A DNA stretch of 44,795 nt from Candidatus Omnitrophota bacterium (GTDB taxonomy: Bacteria > Omnitrophota > Gorgyraeia > JAFGGP01): contig JAFGGP010000037.1 in NCBI GenBank assembly GCA_016930485.1, forward strand, positions 1 to 44,795, in the 5' to 3' direction. Below, in pieces: positions 16,609 to 28,452 of the stretch. Both the position numbers and the translations under genes were made by a program. How positions within the stretch are numbered: position 1 is the stretch's first letter; each line of letters starts with the position of its first letter. The notes below the pieces were generated by a model. The model worked only from the letters and a program-made list of their open reading frames with translations, was not told the DNA's origin and made no database searches.

Positions 16609-17706
16609 ATGAAAATTATCGGACGGTATATCCTTGCAGAGCTTGCCTGGCCGTGGTTTTTCACCCTGTTTGTTCTTACCTTTGTCATGCTTATGGGCAA
16701 TCTGATTAAGGTAACCGATTTGATTATCAATAAGGGTATCGGACCGCTTGACATCGCCAGGCTTTTTGCATACTTCATTCCTTATCTTTTGACCTACACA
16801 GTACCGATGAGTACGCTCATCGCGATACTGCTCACCTTTGGAAGACTGGCAAATGATAATGAAATTATTGCCCTCAGGTCGAGCGGCATGAACCTGGCAA
16901 AACTGCTTGTGCCGTTACTGGCAGTCGGGGTAATTCTCAGTCTGGGAGGGACAATGATTAATGATCGGCTGCTTCCCATGGCCCATTTTGAATCGCGAAA
17001 AATCATAAAAAATATAGCAGCGAAGTCCCCGCTTGCCTATCTGGAGGCAGGTACCTTTGTTAAGGATTTTTCGCACTACATTCTTTTCATTTATGAAATC
17101 AACGGCCATGCATTAAAAAATGTGCGCATCTATGAGCCAAAAAAAGACGGGCCAACCCGCACCATTATAGCCGAAGAGGCAACGGTTGTCCCTATGCCCC
17201 ATAACGAAGGGATTGTCTTAACGCTCTTTAACGGGACCAGCGACGAACCAAATCCGAGAAAACCGGGGAGTTTTTATAAATTAAACTTCAAGAAATACAC
17301 CATTGCGTTAGATCTTTCTGAGGCGCTTGCTGAAGATGCATCCGTCAACAAAAAACCGTCGGATATGAATATACAGGAAATACTTCATGAAAAAACAACG
17401 CTCGACGCAATAGGAATCGACACCAAGCCCCTCGAGACCGAACTGCATAGAAAAATTTCTCTTGCCTTTGCCTCGCTCTGTTTCATTATCCTGGGCTTTT
17501 CCCTGGCGTTACTCACAAAACGCTCTGAGAAATCGATAGCGTTCGGCATCGGGCTGCTCATTATTGTCAGTTACTACGTTCTGCTTGCCGGTGGGAAAGC
17601 GTTGTCGCTGAAAGGTGTCTTTGCCCCATCGTTGTGCATGTGGACTCCGAATATCATAGCACTCATCGCGGGTATAGCGCTGTTTAAACACGCAAATCGC
17701 TATTAA
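16609..17706 (+). CDS. lptF: LPS export permease LptF (YjgP/YjgQ family)
   Basis: LptF and LptG form the inner-membrane permease of the LptBFG ABC exporter that extracts lipopolysaccharide for transport to the outer membrane. The 365-residue protein shows the family layout: three helices in the first 110 residues, a periplasmic beta-jellyroll domain (about 125-265), then three C-terminal helices. Blocks such as YTVPMSTLIAILLTFGRLANDNEIIALRSSG (given here by its positions, 62-92) are characteristic. It precedes its partner lptG by 19 bases. LptB, which supplies the ATPase, is not in the window. The presence of both supports an outer membrane with LPS. Confidence 0.9.
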   Translation: MKIIGRYILAELAWPWFFTLFVLTFVMLMGNLIKVTDLIINKGIGPLDIARLFAYFIPYLLTYTVPMSTLIAILLTFGRLANDNEIIALRSSGMNLAKLLVPLLAVGVILSLGGTMINDRLLPMAHFESRKIIKNIAAKSPLAYLEAGTFVKDFSHYILFIYEINGHALKNVRIYEPKKDGPTRTIIAEEATVVPMPHNEGIVLTLFNGTSDEPNPRKPGSFYKLNFKKYTIALDLSEALAEDASVNKKPSDMNIQEILHEKTTLDAIGIDTKPLETELHRKISLAFASLCFIILGFSLALLTKRSEKSIAFGIGLLIIVSYYVLLAGGKALSLKGVFAPSLCMWTPNIIALIAGIALFKHANRY

Positions 17707-17725
17707 CAGAGGCGGATAAGCGCGG

Positions 17726-18823
17726 ATGAAACTCATCGATAAATACGTAGTGCAAGAATTTATGCCTGTCTTTGTCATGGCGCTCGGCGGCTTTTTTTCA
17801 CTTTTTGCCATTATCGATCTCTTTTCACATCTTGACGAAATTCTAAGAAATCAGGTGCCATTTGCAATACTTCTCGACTATTATGGATCCATGGCCCCGT
17901 ATGTATTCGTGCAGATCACACCCATCGCCCTGCTTTTAGCCAGTCTGTATGTGCTGGGTAATTTTAACAGACATAAGGAACTCCTGGCGGCTACCGCATG
18001 CGGCATCAGTGTACGCCGGATGATTCTTCCTATTTTTTTCATTTCTCTTCTTATGAGTCTGTCTATCTTTCTGGTTGATAACACCTATGCCGTCAAGCGA
18101 CTCGGTCGTGCCACGATGATCGAAGACAATCAGATTAAGGCAGAGGAAGACAGAGTGGAGCAGAAATTGCTTGAGAACATTACGTTTTACGGTAGCGAAA
18201 ACCGACTCTTTTACATAGGATTATTTGATGTCGAACATAATCTTATGACCGACATTACTATCCTTGAACATGACAAGAACAATACCGTAACCTCAAAGAT
18301 ATTTGCCTCTACCGCAAGTTGGGCTCAAAAAAAGTGGAGATTTTATCATGGAATGATCATGTCGTTGGATAAAAACGGTCAGCTCAAGGGCAATCCTTTT
18401 GTATTTGATGAAACGATTATTCCGATTAGGGAGACCCCGAACGAACTTATTACCGGAATATCTCAGATAGAGTTTATGAATTTCAGGGAGTTAAAGGCGT
18501 ATATCGCGAAACTGGGAGGAAAGAACAACGGTACCACACGGCGGTTGCTTGTGGAGTTATACTATAAAACAGCATTCCCCTTGAGTTGTATCGCCATACT
18601 CTTTGTAGGAATTCCTCTGGGGGTACGAACCGAACGGGGCGGGAATGTCATGGGGTTCGGTAAAAGTATTATAATCGGTCTGTCGTATTACGGGATGCTT
18701 GCCGTGACAACCGGCCTTGGGAAAGGCGGGCTCTTACCCCCTCTCGCGTCGGCCTGGAGCACCAACATTTCCTTTATGGTGTTCGGGGCGTTTCTCCTGA
18801 AACGGGCAGCAAATCCCCACTGA
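17726..18823 (+). CDS. lptG: LPS export permease LptG (YjgP/YjgQ family)
   Basis: This is the partner of LptF. The 365-residue protein has the same six-helix plus periplasmic jellyroll layout: helices near 10-30, 55-75 and 95-115, then a soluble domain (about 125-265) and three helices to the end. The QITPIALLLASLYVLGNFNR and ELLAATACGISVRRM blocks near 75-115 identify the family. No terminator is seen between its stop and the convergent ahcY stop 13 bases away, so the two operons probably read into each other. Confidence 0.9.
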   Translation: MKLIDKYVVQEFMPVFVMALGGFFSLFAIIDLFSHLDEILRNQVPFAILLDYYGSMAPYVFVQITPIALLLASLYVLGNFNRHKELLAATACGISVRRMILPIFFISLLMSLSIFLVDNTYAVKRLGRATMIEDNQIKAEEDRVEQKLLENITFYGSENRLFYIGLFDVEHNLMTDITILEHDKNNTVTSKIFASTASWAQKKWRFYHGMIMSLDKNGQLKGNPFVFDETIIPIRETPNELITGISQIEFMNFRELKAYIAKLGGKNNGTTRRLLVELYYKTAFPLSCIAILFVGIPLGVRTERGGNVMGFGKSIIIGLSYYGMLAVTTGLGKGGLLPPLASAWSTNISFMVFGAFLLKRAANPH

Positions 18824-18836
18824 TACTACCGGCGCG

Positions 18837-21286
<2,450 letters not shown>

Positions 21287-21366
21287 TAAAGACTCCTTTC
21301 TTATGAGCCGCATCGAGCCTTATCGGAAAAGAAAAGGCGGGATAACGGGATTGCATAACCGGTTTG

Positions 21367-22119
21367 TTACCCGGCTGGCCCAGCACCTATGATATCGTCT
21401 ATTGCCTGTTGATATGTCTGGAGATTGCCGATATCATACCACCTTCCGGAAAAATAAAAACCAAAAACATGTGTCTGTGTAATAAGCCATTTAATATAGA
21501 CGCCTGTCTGGTCTGGATTGTCGGTCGCGGCCAGATAATCAAAAACAAGGGGCACCGTATCTTTGGGGAAAAAGTAGAGGCACATGGAGACCAGTGTCGA
21601 ACGCGGATGCGCGGGTTTCTCTTCAAGGGAGACCACCCTGTGCTGATCATCTATACCGACCACACCATACCGCCTGGCCGCCTCCCTCGAACCAACATCG
21701 TGCAGCGCAATTACCGGATACGGATATGCACTGACCGCATATGCAATAAAATCGTTTAAATTAAAGTCGAATATATTGTCCCCGGCCAAAACCAGGAGAT
21801 CGTCATTGATGGCATGCTCCCTGATGGAAAACGCCAGATCGCCGACAGCGCCCAGTTTATCTTCTTCCGAGGTGGTGCCGTCGCTGAGAATCACGATCGG
21901 TTTAGATGCCGCCCGACCGGATGCCCATCGTTCAAATTGACAGAGAAATTTCTCGTTGCTGAGAATAACAATCTCGTCGATCTCCCTGGCTGCCTCGATT
22001 TTCTCTATGATTAAATCAAGGACAGTTTTTTTACCGATCGGCAATAGTGCCTTTGGCCGGTCAAGGGTCAAGGGGCGTAATCGCACTGCATATCCGGCGG
22101 TAAGCACAAGTGCTTTCAT
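21367..22119 (-). CDS. NDP-sugar pyrophosphorylase-like nucleotidyltransferase
   Basis: The 250-residue protein is a sugar-1-phosphate nucleotidyltransferase that should make an NDP-sugar. It has the motif MKALVLTAGYAVRLRPLT with the RPKALLPIGKKTVLD block (residues 21-35), and later LVLAGDNIF near 108. The usual LPS/capsule members have GG-x-GTRL; here AGYAVRL replaces it. It lacks the C-terminal left-handed beta-helix of bifunctional enzymes. The exact sugar and nucleotide are not determined; a mannose- or glucose-1-phosphate nucleotidyltransferase is plausible because PGI/PMI lies just upstream, with its stop 24 bases before this ATG. A GAGG ribosome binding site precedes it. Confidence 0.85.
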   Translation of the reverse strand: MKALVLTAGYAVRLRPLTLDRPKALLPIGKKTVLDLIIEKIEAAREIDEIVILSNEKFLCQFERWASGRAASKPIVILSDGTTSEEDKLGAVGDLAFSIREHAINDDLLVLAGDNIFDFNLNDFIAYAVSAYPYPVIALHDVGSREAARRYGVVGIDDQHRVVSLEEKPAHPRSTLVSMCLYFFPKDTVPLVFDYLAATDNPDQTGVYIKWLITQTHVFGFYFSGRWYDIGNLQTYQQAIDDIIGAGPAG

Positions 22120-22143
22120 CGTAACCTCTTATTTTAAAGAAGG

Positions 22144-23202
22144 TTATAAACTAAAAGGGCCGAGCGATTTTTTTAGATGGTCGATTTTGCTGATAGGAGT
22201 CGGGTCCACCTCGTTGAGTAATGCAAGATAGAAACTGACAAAATCGCCTATGTATATGAGCGAAAAGAGCCGCGACAATAACCCCTTGCCGCGAGAAAAT
22301 ACCTCAAGCGGACGGACCTTGTTGTCACTCAGGATGCCTTTGACCACCTCGATTCTTTTTTTGGTGCGGTCGTATTCCATGCTGTCTCTCAACATGACCA
22401 CTTTACAAGAATGCAGCAGTTCCTTTGGGTGTTCCCATCCGACAATCTCGTTATGGTTCATCTCAGGAAAATAGTGGCACCAGGCAAGCTGTTTGGCGTT
22501 CTCGGCTATCTGACAGCACCAGCGATAGGCAACGGCGTAAAAGACATCCGACGACGCATAGATAACGGGAAAGTTTTTCTGTAAAACCCCCGCGATTGTC
22601 TTTGCCAGATTTTCGGGGGCTTTAACCTCGGGCGACAGCTCCTCGAGCAAAAGAGAAATGGTATGGAGTGTCTCGGCGATCTGGGCATCTTGATTGTCTA
22701 TCACCCCAAGCCTCTCGATAATTCTCAATGGTATGAGCGTCAAATAACCAAGGGCGCACCTCGGCGGCATGCCCGCGGGAATTTGCATATGCAAACATCC
22801 GTCCTTCTCTGAAAGCTCGTGAAGCCTCCCTCCGGAACTCACCGTTATCAGAAAAGCTTTCTTTTTCAAGGCCGCCCGATATGCCGAAAGTGTCTCCTCG
22901 GTATTGCCCGAAAAACTGAGTGCTATGGCTATCGTTTTGTCCGACACCCACTCCGGAACAGTATAACCCCGGTTAACAGCGACCGGGATCTCTAAGAATG
23001 GTTGGAGATAACTCTTCAGTAGCTCCCCTCCCATAGCAGAACCGCCCATGCCGAGAAAAATCATGTTTTCAAAAGACCTGTCTACAGGCTGCACGTTATA
23101 TGACTGTGCTATAGTAACGGCCTTATCACACTGCTGCCTGAACCCCAGTAACAGGGCAAGCATATGTGATGTATCATATTTTTCTATGCGTTCTTTATCC
23201 AT
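22144..23202 (-). CDS. Bifunctional phosphoglucose/phosphomannose isomerase
   Basis: The 352-residue protein (start ATG 23202) is of the PGI/PMI type that interconverts fructose-6-phosphate with glucose-6- and mannose-6-phosphate. It has two SIS-domain halves. Family blocks include FLGMGGSAMGGELLKSY near 52, ALSFSGNTEETLSAY near 97, and MNHNEIVGWEHP near 253, with the probable catalytic Glu and His residues. It sits between enzyme I and the nucleotidyltransferase, which links the sugar-phosphate pool to NDP-sugar formation. The 80 bases before it contain a CGGGC hairpin without a U tract. Confidence 0.88.
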   Translation of the reverse strand: MDKERIEKYDTSHMLALLLGFRQQCDKAVTIAQSYNVQPVDRSFENMIFLGMGGSAMGGELLKSYLQPFLEIPVAVNRGYTVPEWVSDKTIAIALSFSGNTEETLSAYRAALKKKAFLITVSSGGRLHELSEKDGCLHMQIPAGMPPRCALGYLTLIPLRIIERLGVIDNQDAQIAETLHTISLLLEELSPEVKAPENLAKTIAGVLQKNFPVIYASSDVFYAVAYRWCCQIAENAKQLAWCHYFPEMNHNEIVGWEHPKELLHSCKVVMLRDSMEYDRTKKRIEVVKGILSDNKVRPLEVFSRGKGLLSRLFSLIYIGDFVSFYLALLNEVDPTPISKIDHLKKSLGPFSL

Positions 23203-23281
23203 ATCGTAATCCTGAGTGTGAAGTGGTGGATGGTCGAGGTGCCTCAACGTGCTTTCCCGGGCTCCGCCCGCATGAAAAATA

Positions 23282-25057
23282 CTAGAGGAGGTCGAGCCCT
23301 GTCTTTTTCATCTCGCTATGAATGTAACTTTCTACCTCTTGTGTCGTTGATAAGGAAAGGGCGTGGGCCGCTATCTCTTTTGCCTTTGCGTATGAGACGC
23401 AGCGGATGATGTGTTTGACATAAGGCACGTTGACGGGAGAGGTGCTGAATTCGTCTAATCCCAGACCCAGAAGCACTAACGTATACAGAATCTCACCGGC
23501 CATCTCCCCGCACATCCCGACCCAGATTCCCGCATTATGAGCCGCTTCTATGATATTCCGGATGAACCGCAACACGCCTGGATGAAACGGCTCGTATAAA
23601 TAGGCAACCTTTTCATTGACCCTGTCGACCGCAAGGGCGTATTGAATCAGATCGTTTGTGCCGATAGAGAAAAAATTGCATTCCTTTGCCAGAAGATCAC
23701 ACGTCACCGCCGCGGACGGTACCTCAATCATAACCCCCACTTCCATATCCTCATTAAACGGAACTTTTTTCTTTCTTAATTCCACCTTTGTCTTGCGCAA
23801 AATCGCCATTCCCTGCCGCAATTCATGCACCCCGGAAATCATCGGAAACATCATCTTGATGTTGCCGTATACGCTTGCCCGCAAAATAGCCCTCAGCTGC
23901 ATAGAAAAAATATCCGGTCTGGCAAGACAGAATCGGATCGCCCGCCACCCTAAAAACGGGTTCATCTCCTTCGGTATTTCCAGCTGGGAAAGAAATTTAT
24001 CGCCCCCCAGATCCAGCGTCCGTATAATGATCGGGAAAGGCTTAATCTCCTCGGCAACCTTCCTGTAGGCCAGAAACTGCTCCTCCTCGGTAGGCAGATC
24101 CTTCCGGTTCATATAGAAATATTCGGTTCTATATAGACCGATGCCCCTGGCGCCGTGTGCCTTGAGCGACGGAACTTCTTCAGGAAACTCTATATTTGCC
24201 GACAGCTCCACCGCATGCCCATCGAGGGTTTCCGCAGGCAAATCACGCAGTTTAAGGAGTGTTTTTTCGAATCGGTGTTTCTTTTGAAGTTTCTTCTTAT
24301 AATCCTCTATGGCCTGCTTAGAGGGGTTAATGTAGACCTTGCCGATATCCCCGTCGACAATCAATGTGTCGCCGTGCGAGATATTTGCCGTCGCACTCTC
24401 CGCACCTACGACCGCGGCAATCTCCAGGGCCTTCGCTATAATGGCGGTGTGTGAGGTCCTGCCTCCGATATCCGTTACAAAGGAGATGACATTCTTGGTA
24501 TGCATAGAGGCCGTGTCGCTCGGTGATAAATCGTAGGCCACCACGATCGAATTTTCGCTAAATTTCTTGAGCGTCTTTTTTTCCTTTCCCAATAAATTAC
24601 TCAGGATGCGTTTCCCGACATCCTCGATATCCGCTGTCCTCTCCTTGAGATATTCATCATTCATATTCGCAAATACCCTGATATATTTTTCAAGGACCTT
24701 GCGGAAAACGTACTCAATGCACAGTTGTTCCCGTTCTACGGTGGTGATCACCTCTTCGATCAACATTCTGTCCTCGAGTACAAGAAGATGCGCGTTAAAA
24801 ATCTCGGCATGTTCAGCGCCCATCTCCCGGGCAATCCTGTCCTGAATAGCGAGTATCTCGCTTCTCGTTTTAATCAAGGCGTCCTCGAAACGGGCTATCT
24901 CGCGGGCGATGCCCTCTTTGGTAACCTTACGGTAGAGGATATCAAAATCCTCGCTGTCAAGCAGGACTGCCGTACCAATAGCAATCCCCGGGGCAGCGGG
25001 AATACCGCTTAATACCTTGCGGGTCCGTTTTCGTGAGGTTCTATCCTTTCTCTCCAC
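23282..25057 (-). CDS. ptsI: PTS enzyme I (phosphoenolpyruvate-protein phosphotransferase)
   Basis: Enzyme I takes phosphate from phosphoenolpyruvate and passes it to HPr. The 591-residue protein has the active-site His203 in GGRTSHTAIIAKAL and a C-terminal TIM-barrel domain with GIGLYRTEYFYM near 306, SIGTNDLIQYALAVDR near 465 and VGMCGEMAGE near 519. The start is GTG 25057 with AGGA upstream; it overlaps the HPr stop by 17 bases. No EIIB or EIIC genes are in the window, so this enzyme may serve a regulatory phosphorelay rather than sugar uptake. That is inference from context. Confidence 0.95.
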   Translation of the reverse strand: MERKDRTSRKRTRKVLSGIPAAPGIAIGTAVLLDSEDFDILYRKVTKEGIAREIARFEDALIKTRSEILAIQDRIAREMGAEHAEIFNAHLLVLEDRMLIEEVITTVEREQLCIEYVFRKVLEKYIRVFANMNDEYLKERTADIEDVGKRILSNLLGKEKKTLKKFSENSIVVAYDLSPSDTASMHTKNVISFVTDIGGRTSHTAIIAKALEIAAVVGAESATANISHGDTLIVDGDIGKVYINPSKQAIEDYKKKLQKKHRFEKTLLKLRDLPAETLDGHAVELSANIEFPEEVPSLKAHGARGIGLYRTEYFYMNRKDLPTEEEQFLAYRKVAEEIKPFPIIIRTLDLGGDKFLSQLEIPKEMNPFLGWRAIRFCLARPDIFSMQLRAILRASVYGNIKMMFPMISGVHELRQGMAILRKTKVELRKKKVPFNEDMEVGVMIEVPSAAVTCDLLAKECNFFSIGTNDLIQYALAVDRVNEKVAYLYEPFHPGVLRFIRNIIEAAHNAGIWVGMCGEMAGEILYTLVLLGLGLDEFSTSPVNVPYVKHIIRCVSYAKAKEIAAHALSLSTTQEVESYIHSEMKKTGLDLL

Positions 25058-25328
25058 GATTCACTTCCTCTGTTTCATGCATCAGAATAAACTCCAGCGC
25101 CTGGAGGGCTTCCTCGGCATCGTCGCCGTAGGCCTCAAGGATTATCCGGCTGCCTTTGCCTGCTTCAAGCATCAAAATCCCCATGATGGACTTACCGTCG
25201 ACGCGCTGCGAATCCTTCTCAACCACAATCTTGCTGGAAAACGTATTGGCCTTCTGCACAAAGATCGACGCGGGGCGGGCATGAAGGCCCTGGGAATTAC
25301 TGATAATAATCTGCTTTTTTGCCTGCAT
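25041..25328 (-). CDS. ptsH: Phosphocarrier protein HPr
   Basis: HPr carries phosphate from enzyme I on His16, in NSQGLHARPAS. It also has Ser47 in GKSIMGILML, the position that HPr kinase phosphorylates in many bacteria; its presence suggests that HPr kinase could act here, although no hprK gene is in the window. The 95-residue product starts at ATG 25328, 11 bases after the GH57 stop, so it is translated with that gene. The longer upstream reading overlaps GH57 and is rejected. Confidence 0.92.
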   Translation of the reverse strand: MQAKKQIIISNSQGLHARPASIFVQKANTFSSKIVVEKDSQRVDGKSIMGILMLEAGKGSRIILEAYGDDAEEALQALEFILMHETEEVNRGEKG

Positions 25329-25338
25329 CGTCACTGTC

Positions 25339-27405
25339 TCACGCCCCTTCTTTCTTCGATGCCTTAACACTCAACTCGGCATGCATCTTCCAGGTACCTG
25401 CCGGCGGAATGCGGATGACCCACCAGAAAAGTAGCGCAGAACCCTGTTCAATCTTCTCGATTCCCCCCTCCGACTCGGAAACCGTCTCAATGGGGAAATG
25501 CCACAACTGGGCCCCTTTATCAAAGGCAAAGGTCAGATCAAGCTTGTTCCAGTCATCCTGTATGCTGCATTCGTTCGATGCCTCACGGGCCCCTTTTTGT
25601 TTTAACTCGCTGTTCATAATCGAAAAATTGAACTCGACGCCGAACCGGGAAGAAAACTCCCTCTCACCGTCGTTATATATCTCGTAGTCAAGGCAGATAA
25701 CCGGCTTCTTCGGACTGAGCGATATCGATTTTTTCAGGCCCACAGGATACTGAAAACCTTCTTTTCTTAAAAACCCCTTCCGTTCACACTGAACGCCGCA
25801 GCCCTTCTCACCCCTGATGAGTTCCGAACTGTACGGACGCTCGATAAAATCTCCGATGCCATCGATGGTGCCCCCGCTAAAGTCGTCAAGGCTGCTGGTG
25901 GTTTTAAAGAAATGGTCTATCAGGCAGCTTCTTCGATATGAGTCGTACAAGAGTTTTTTGGTGAGGTCCACATCCTTTGTCCCGAGCATCTCATGAATAC
26001 TCGGTATCCCGTCTGCCTGCTTGGTTTCCTGCGAGGGACCTGCACCCTCTCTCATTTTTTTCTCGGCGAGCTCAAACAGTTTATCATGATATTTTTCATA
26101 TCGTCTTGTTAATGTATTAGTCACATTCGTTGAGGTCGGCCAGTAATCAACCTCCTGGATGGCCCCTCCCTGCAGGGGATCGACAAAAAGTTTAATGGTG
26201 TCGTTCTGAAGAACGATTTCATTATTGCCGTCTTTATCGTAATCCACCGATTCAACGCTGCAAGGGCCCTCTTTGGTGTAGGCATCGACTATCTTCTCGG
26301 CTTCGATTAAATTGGTAAATACGCCGTTTCTCAGGTGATTTAAATAGAGACCCCCGAATACCCCGTGCCAGTAAGGGCAGTTCACCTGTCCGCGATATAA
26401 AAACCGGCGTGCTGCCGCTAGATCTTTTGCGCGTTTACCGGCCCCCTTGTCCGTTTTCTCCTTGCCGTTCGACAACTCATGCAGCTTTTCACTGATATGG
26501 AGCATCCGTTTATGCATATGATTGCTCTCGGGATATTTCGTAAGGAAATTCCTGAAATACCCTCCCGACCACTCCATCATCTCCTCGTAACTGGCACACG
26601 GAAAGTACACCAGTCCCCTCGGCGGGGTCGTCTGGATATACTCATTAAATGTGGTGGTGGTCACCCAGCTGTCGTTGCGTTCGAGGGCCGTAAAAAATCT
26701 CTCAAGCCATCCATCGCGATATACCCACTGATGGGTCCCTGGCCACAGCCCGAACTTCTCGCCGTCATCGGCAAAGGTAATGCAGCCGGCACCCGCCCTT
26801 GCCGCATCCTTGAGGCACTCAAGGGTAATGTCTGGTTCTTTGAACGGAATGGTGTATCGCAATGTCCTTGATGAGGAAAAAATAAAAACGGTATTTCCGT
26901 CCTCTTCGGTTATGTAATAATCATACACATCTCCGCCCTTGCCCCTTTTCTCGCCAAAATGGAAATCGTCTACTATGGTATATGACACCCCCGCCTCTTT
27001 TAACGTCTCCGGCAAGGCCGGTTCCCATACCCGTTCAGCCAGCCATAGACCACGCGGCGTAAACGAAAAATGTCCCTTCACATAATCGGACAGCCGGCTG
27101 ATCTGTCCCAGTCTGTCCCTCTTGGGGATAATCGCAAGAATGGGTTCATAAAAGCCCCCCGTCATCACCTCAACCTGTCCGCGCTTGACCAACGTGGCAA
27201 TCTTATCGAAAAACTCCGGATGATTTTCCTCGATCCATTCCAAAAGACTGCCCGAGTAATGCAGGGCAATTTTTATCTTCGGGTGGCGCGCCAGCGTTTC
27301 GATAAATGGGAGATAGGCCTTTTGATATCCCTCTTCAATCACCCAGCCAAAATTGCCGATGGGCTGATGACAGTGGATACCCAGGAGAAGCGTAATCTTT
27401 TGCAT
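25339..27405 (-). CDS. GH57 family glucanotransferase/amylase with DUF1925/1926-type C-terminus
   Basis: The 688-residue protein is a family 57 glycoside hydrolase, probably 4-alpha-glucanotransferase or alpha-amylase acting on glycogen or maltodextrins. It has the GIHCHQPIGNF start motif (residues 9-19), the GLWLAERVWEP motif whose Glu124 is the expected nucleophile, and FADDGEKFGLWPGT with Asp213/Asp214, the second catalytic region. The rest is a long beta-sandwich-like tail typical of the thermophilic glucanotransferases. Glycogen synthase (glgA) elsewhere in the window makes intracellular glycogen a likely substrate. No signal peptide is present, so it acts in the cytoplasm. It sits between IIA and HPr. 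Confidence 0.88.
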   Translation of the reverse strand: MQKITLLLGIHCHQPIGNFGWVIEEGYQKAYLPFIETLARHPKIKIALHYSGSLLEWIEENHPEFFDKIATLVKRGQVEVMTGGFYEPILAIIPKRDRLGQISRLSDYVKGHFSFTPRGLWLAERVWEPALPETLKEAGVSYTIVDDFHFGEKRGKGGDVYDYYITEEDGNTVFIFSSSRTLRYTIPFKEPDITLECLKDAARAGAGCITFADDGEKFGLWPGTHQWVYRDGWLERFFTALERNDSWVTTTTFNEYIQTTPPRGLVYFPCASYEEMMEWSGGYFRNFLTKYPESNHMHKRMLHISEKLHELSNGKEKTDKGAGKRAKDLAAARRFLYRGQVNCPYWHGVFGGLYLNHLRNGVFTNLIEAEKIVDAYTKEGPCSVESVDYDKDGNNEIVLQNDTIKLFVDPLQGGAIQEVDYWPTSTNVTNTLTRRYEKYHDKLFELAEKKMREGAGPSQETKQADGIPSIHEMLGTKDVDLTKKLLYDSYRRSCLIDHFFKTTSSLDDFSGGTIDGIGDFIERPYSSELIRGEKGCGVQCERKGFLRKEGFQYPVGLKKSISLSPKKPVICLDYEIYNDGEREFSSRFGVEFNFSIMNSELKQKGAREASNECSIQDDWNKLDLTFAFDKGAQLWHFPIETVSESEGGIEKIEQGSALLFWWVIRIPPAGTWKMHAELSVKASKKEGA

Positions 27406-27415
27406 AAGAGGTGCC

Positions 27416-27886
27416 TCAGTTCGCCTTGATATCTTCTTCCCTGATTAAGTGCAGTATCTGCTTTTTGTCCTTCGCGTTCCTGAGCGCCTGACGCATTAAC
27501 TTGTCCTTTAAAAAACGCGAAATACGGGCGAGCGCCTTTAAGTGAGGTCCTGTGGAATCTTCCGGGGCTACAAGGATAAAAAATATGTGGACCGGTTCCC
27601 CGTCGAGAGAATCAAACTCGACCCCCTCCTGCGAGATGCCCAATGCCGCCACCAGATGATCGACGCAGTTACATTTGCCGTGAGGAATGCCAACGCCCTG
27701 GCCTATTCCCGTAGAGCCCAGCGATTCCCTTTCAAGCAACACCTTGATCAGCGTTTCCTTGTGCTGGGCCGGCACCTTCCCCGAATCAATAAGAATATCC
27801 AGTAACTCCTCCAAGACATCCTTTTTTTTCTTTGACCCAAGACCTATTTTAATCGACTGTTCGGTGATTAAGTCCCCTATCTTCAT
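27416..27886 (-). CDS. PTS EIIA domain protein (fructose/PtsN type)
   Basis: The 156-residue EIIA protein accepts phosphate from HPr on His69, in GQGVGIPHGKCN. It belongs to the fructose/mannitol-nitrogen EIIA class; similar stand-alone proteins (PtsN) act as regulators. The start ATG 27886 has GGAG upstream; longer readings have no signal. It is the first protein gene downstream of the tRNA cluster and is followed by GH57, HPr and enzyme I. No membrane permease domain is attached. Confidence 0.88.
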   Translation of the reverse strand: MKIGDLITEQSIKIGLGSKKKKDVLEELLDILIDSGKVPAQHKETLIKVLLERESLGSTGIGQGVGIPHGKCNCVDHLVAALGISQEGVEFDSLDGEPVHIFFILVAPEDSTGPHLKALARISRFLKDKLMRQALRNAKDKKQILHLIREEDIKAN

Positions 27887-28027
27887 GCAGCATACTCCTT
27901 TCTCTCTCGGTTGCGAGCATTGTCGGGAGAAGGCGCGGGGGAAATATACCAGAGATAGACCCCTCCCTTTTTCTCGCAAAAGACAGATGCCAATACACTA
28001 AACTCACGCTTAGGAAAAGAAGAAATA

Positions 28028-28103
28028 TGGAGCGGGTGATCGGACTTGAACCGACGACAACCACGTTGGCAACGTGGGGCTCTACCAACTGAGCTACACC
28101 CGC
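28028..28103 (-). tRNA. tRNA-Gly(GCC)
   Basis: Minus-strand cloverleaf of 76 bases with acceptor GCGGGTG/CACCCGC, the D-loop AGCTCAGTTGGTAGAGC, and an anticodon stem CCACG/CGTGG around TTGCCAA, giving anticodon GCC. The 3' CCA is encoded. It is the last of three tRNA genes. Confidence 0.95.
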
Positions 28104-28129
28104 TTATGTTCACAGTTCTCTTACTACAG

Positions 28130-28216
28130 TGGTGGGCAAGGAGGGATTTGAACCCCCAATCCTCGGAAGGAAATGGCTCCTAAGGCCATCGCGTATGCCA
28201 GTTCCGCCACTTGCCC
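28130..28216 (-). tRNA. tRNA-Leu(TAG)
   Basis: Minus-strand class II tRNA of 87 bases with acceptor GGGCAAG/CTTGCCC, an anticodon stem ATGGC/GCCAT around CTTAGGA (anticodon TAG), and a long variable arm. The 3' CCA is encoded. The T arm reads GGGGGTTCAAATCCCTC. Confidence 0.93.
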
Positions 28217-28274
28217 CGGTTTGTGGTCCAATCCCCTGACGCACTCATCAACAATGCTATGTCTATCAGTAAAA

Positions 28275-28350
<76 letters not shown>

Positions 28351-28362
28351 TAATGGATTAAT

Positions 28363-28391
28363 ATAGTAACATAAAGAAAAAAAAAGGTCAA
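28363..28391 (-). promoter_or_regulatory. Promoter of the tRNA cluster
   Basis: The minus strand reads TTGACC (28386-28391), exactly 17 bases, TACTAT (28363-28368), about 12 bases upstream of tRNA-Lys. The spacer is T-rich. It likely also serves the IIA, GH57, HPr and ptsI genes downstream. Nothing else is seen in 28392-28452. Confidence 0.6.
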
Positions 28392-28452
28392 ACAATACTC
28401 ACCCTGTCATGCAATTACTTACGGCTAGCATAACATACTACTAAAGAAAAAG

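Noticed and set aside
21287-21366. Possible SAM riboswitch before metK
   Set aside because: Short stems (GCCTT/AAGGC and TTATC/GATAA) are present, but none of the conserved blocks of the SAM or SAH riboswitch classes that I know.
23203-23281. Terminator after ptsI
   Set aside because: The CGGGC/GCCCG hairpin lacks a U tract; it may be a REP-like element but it is a single copy here.
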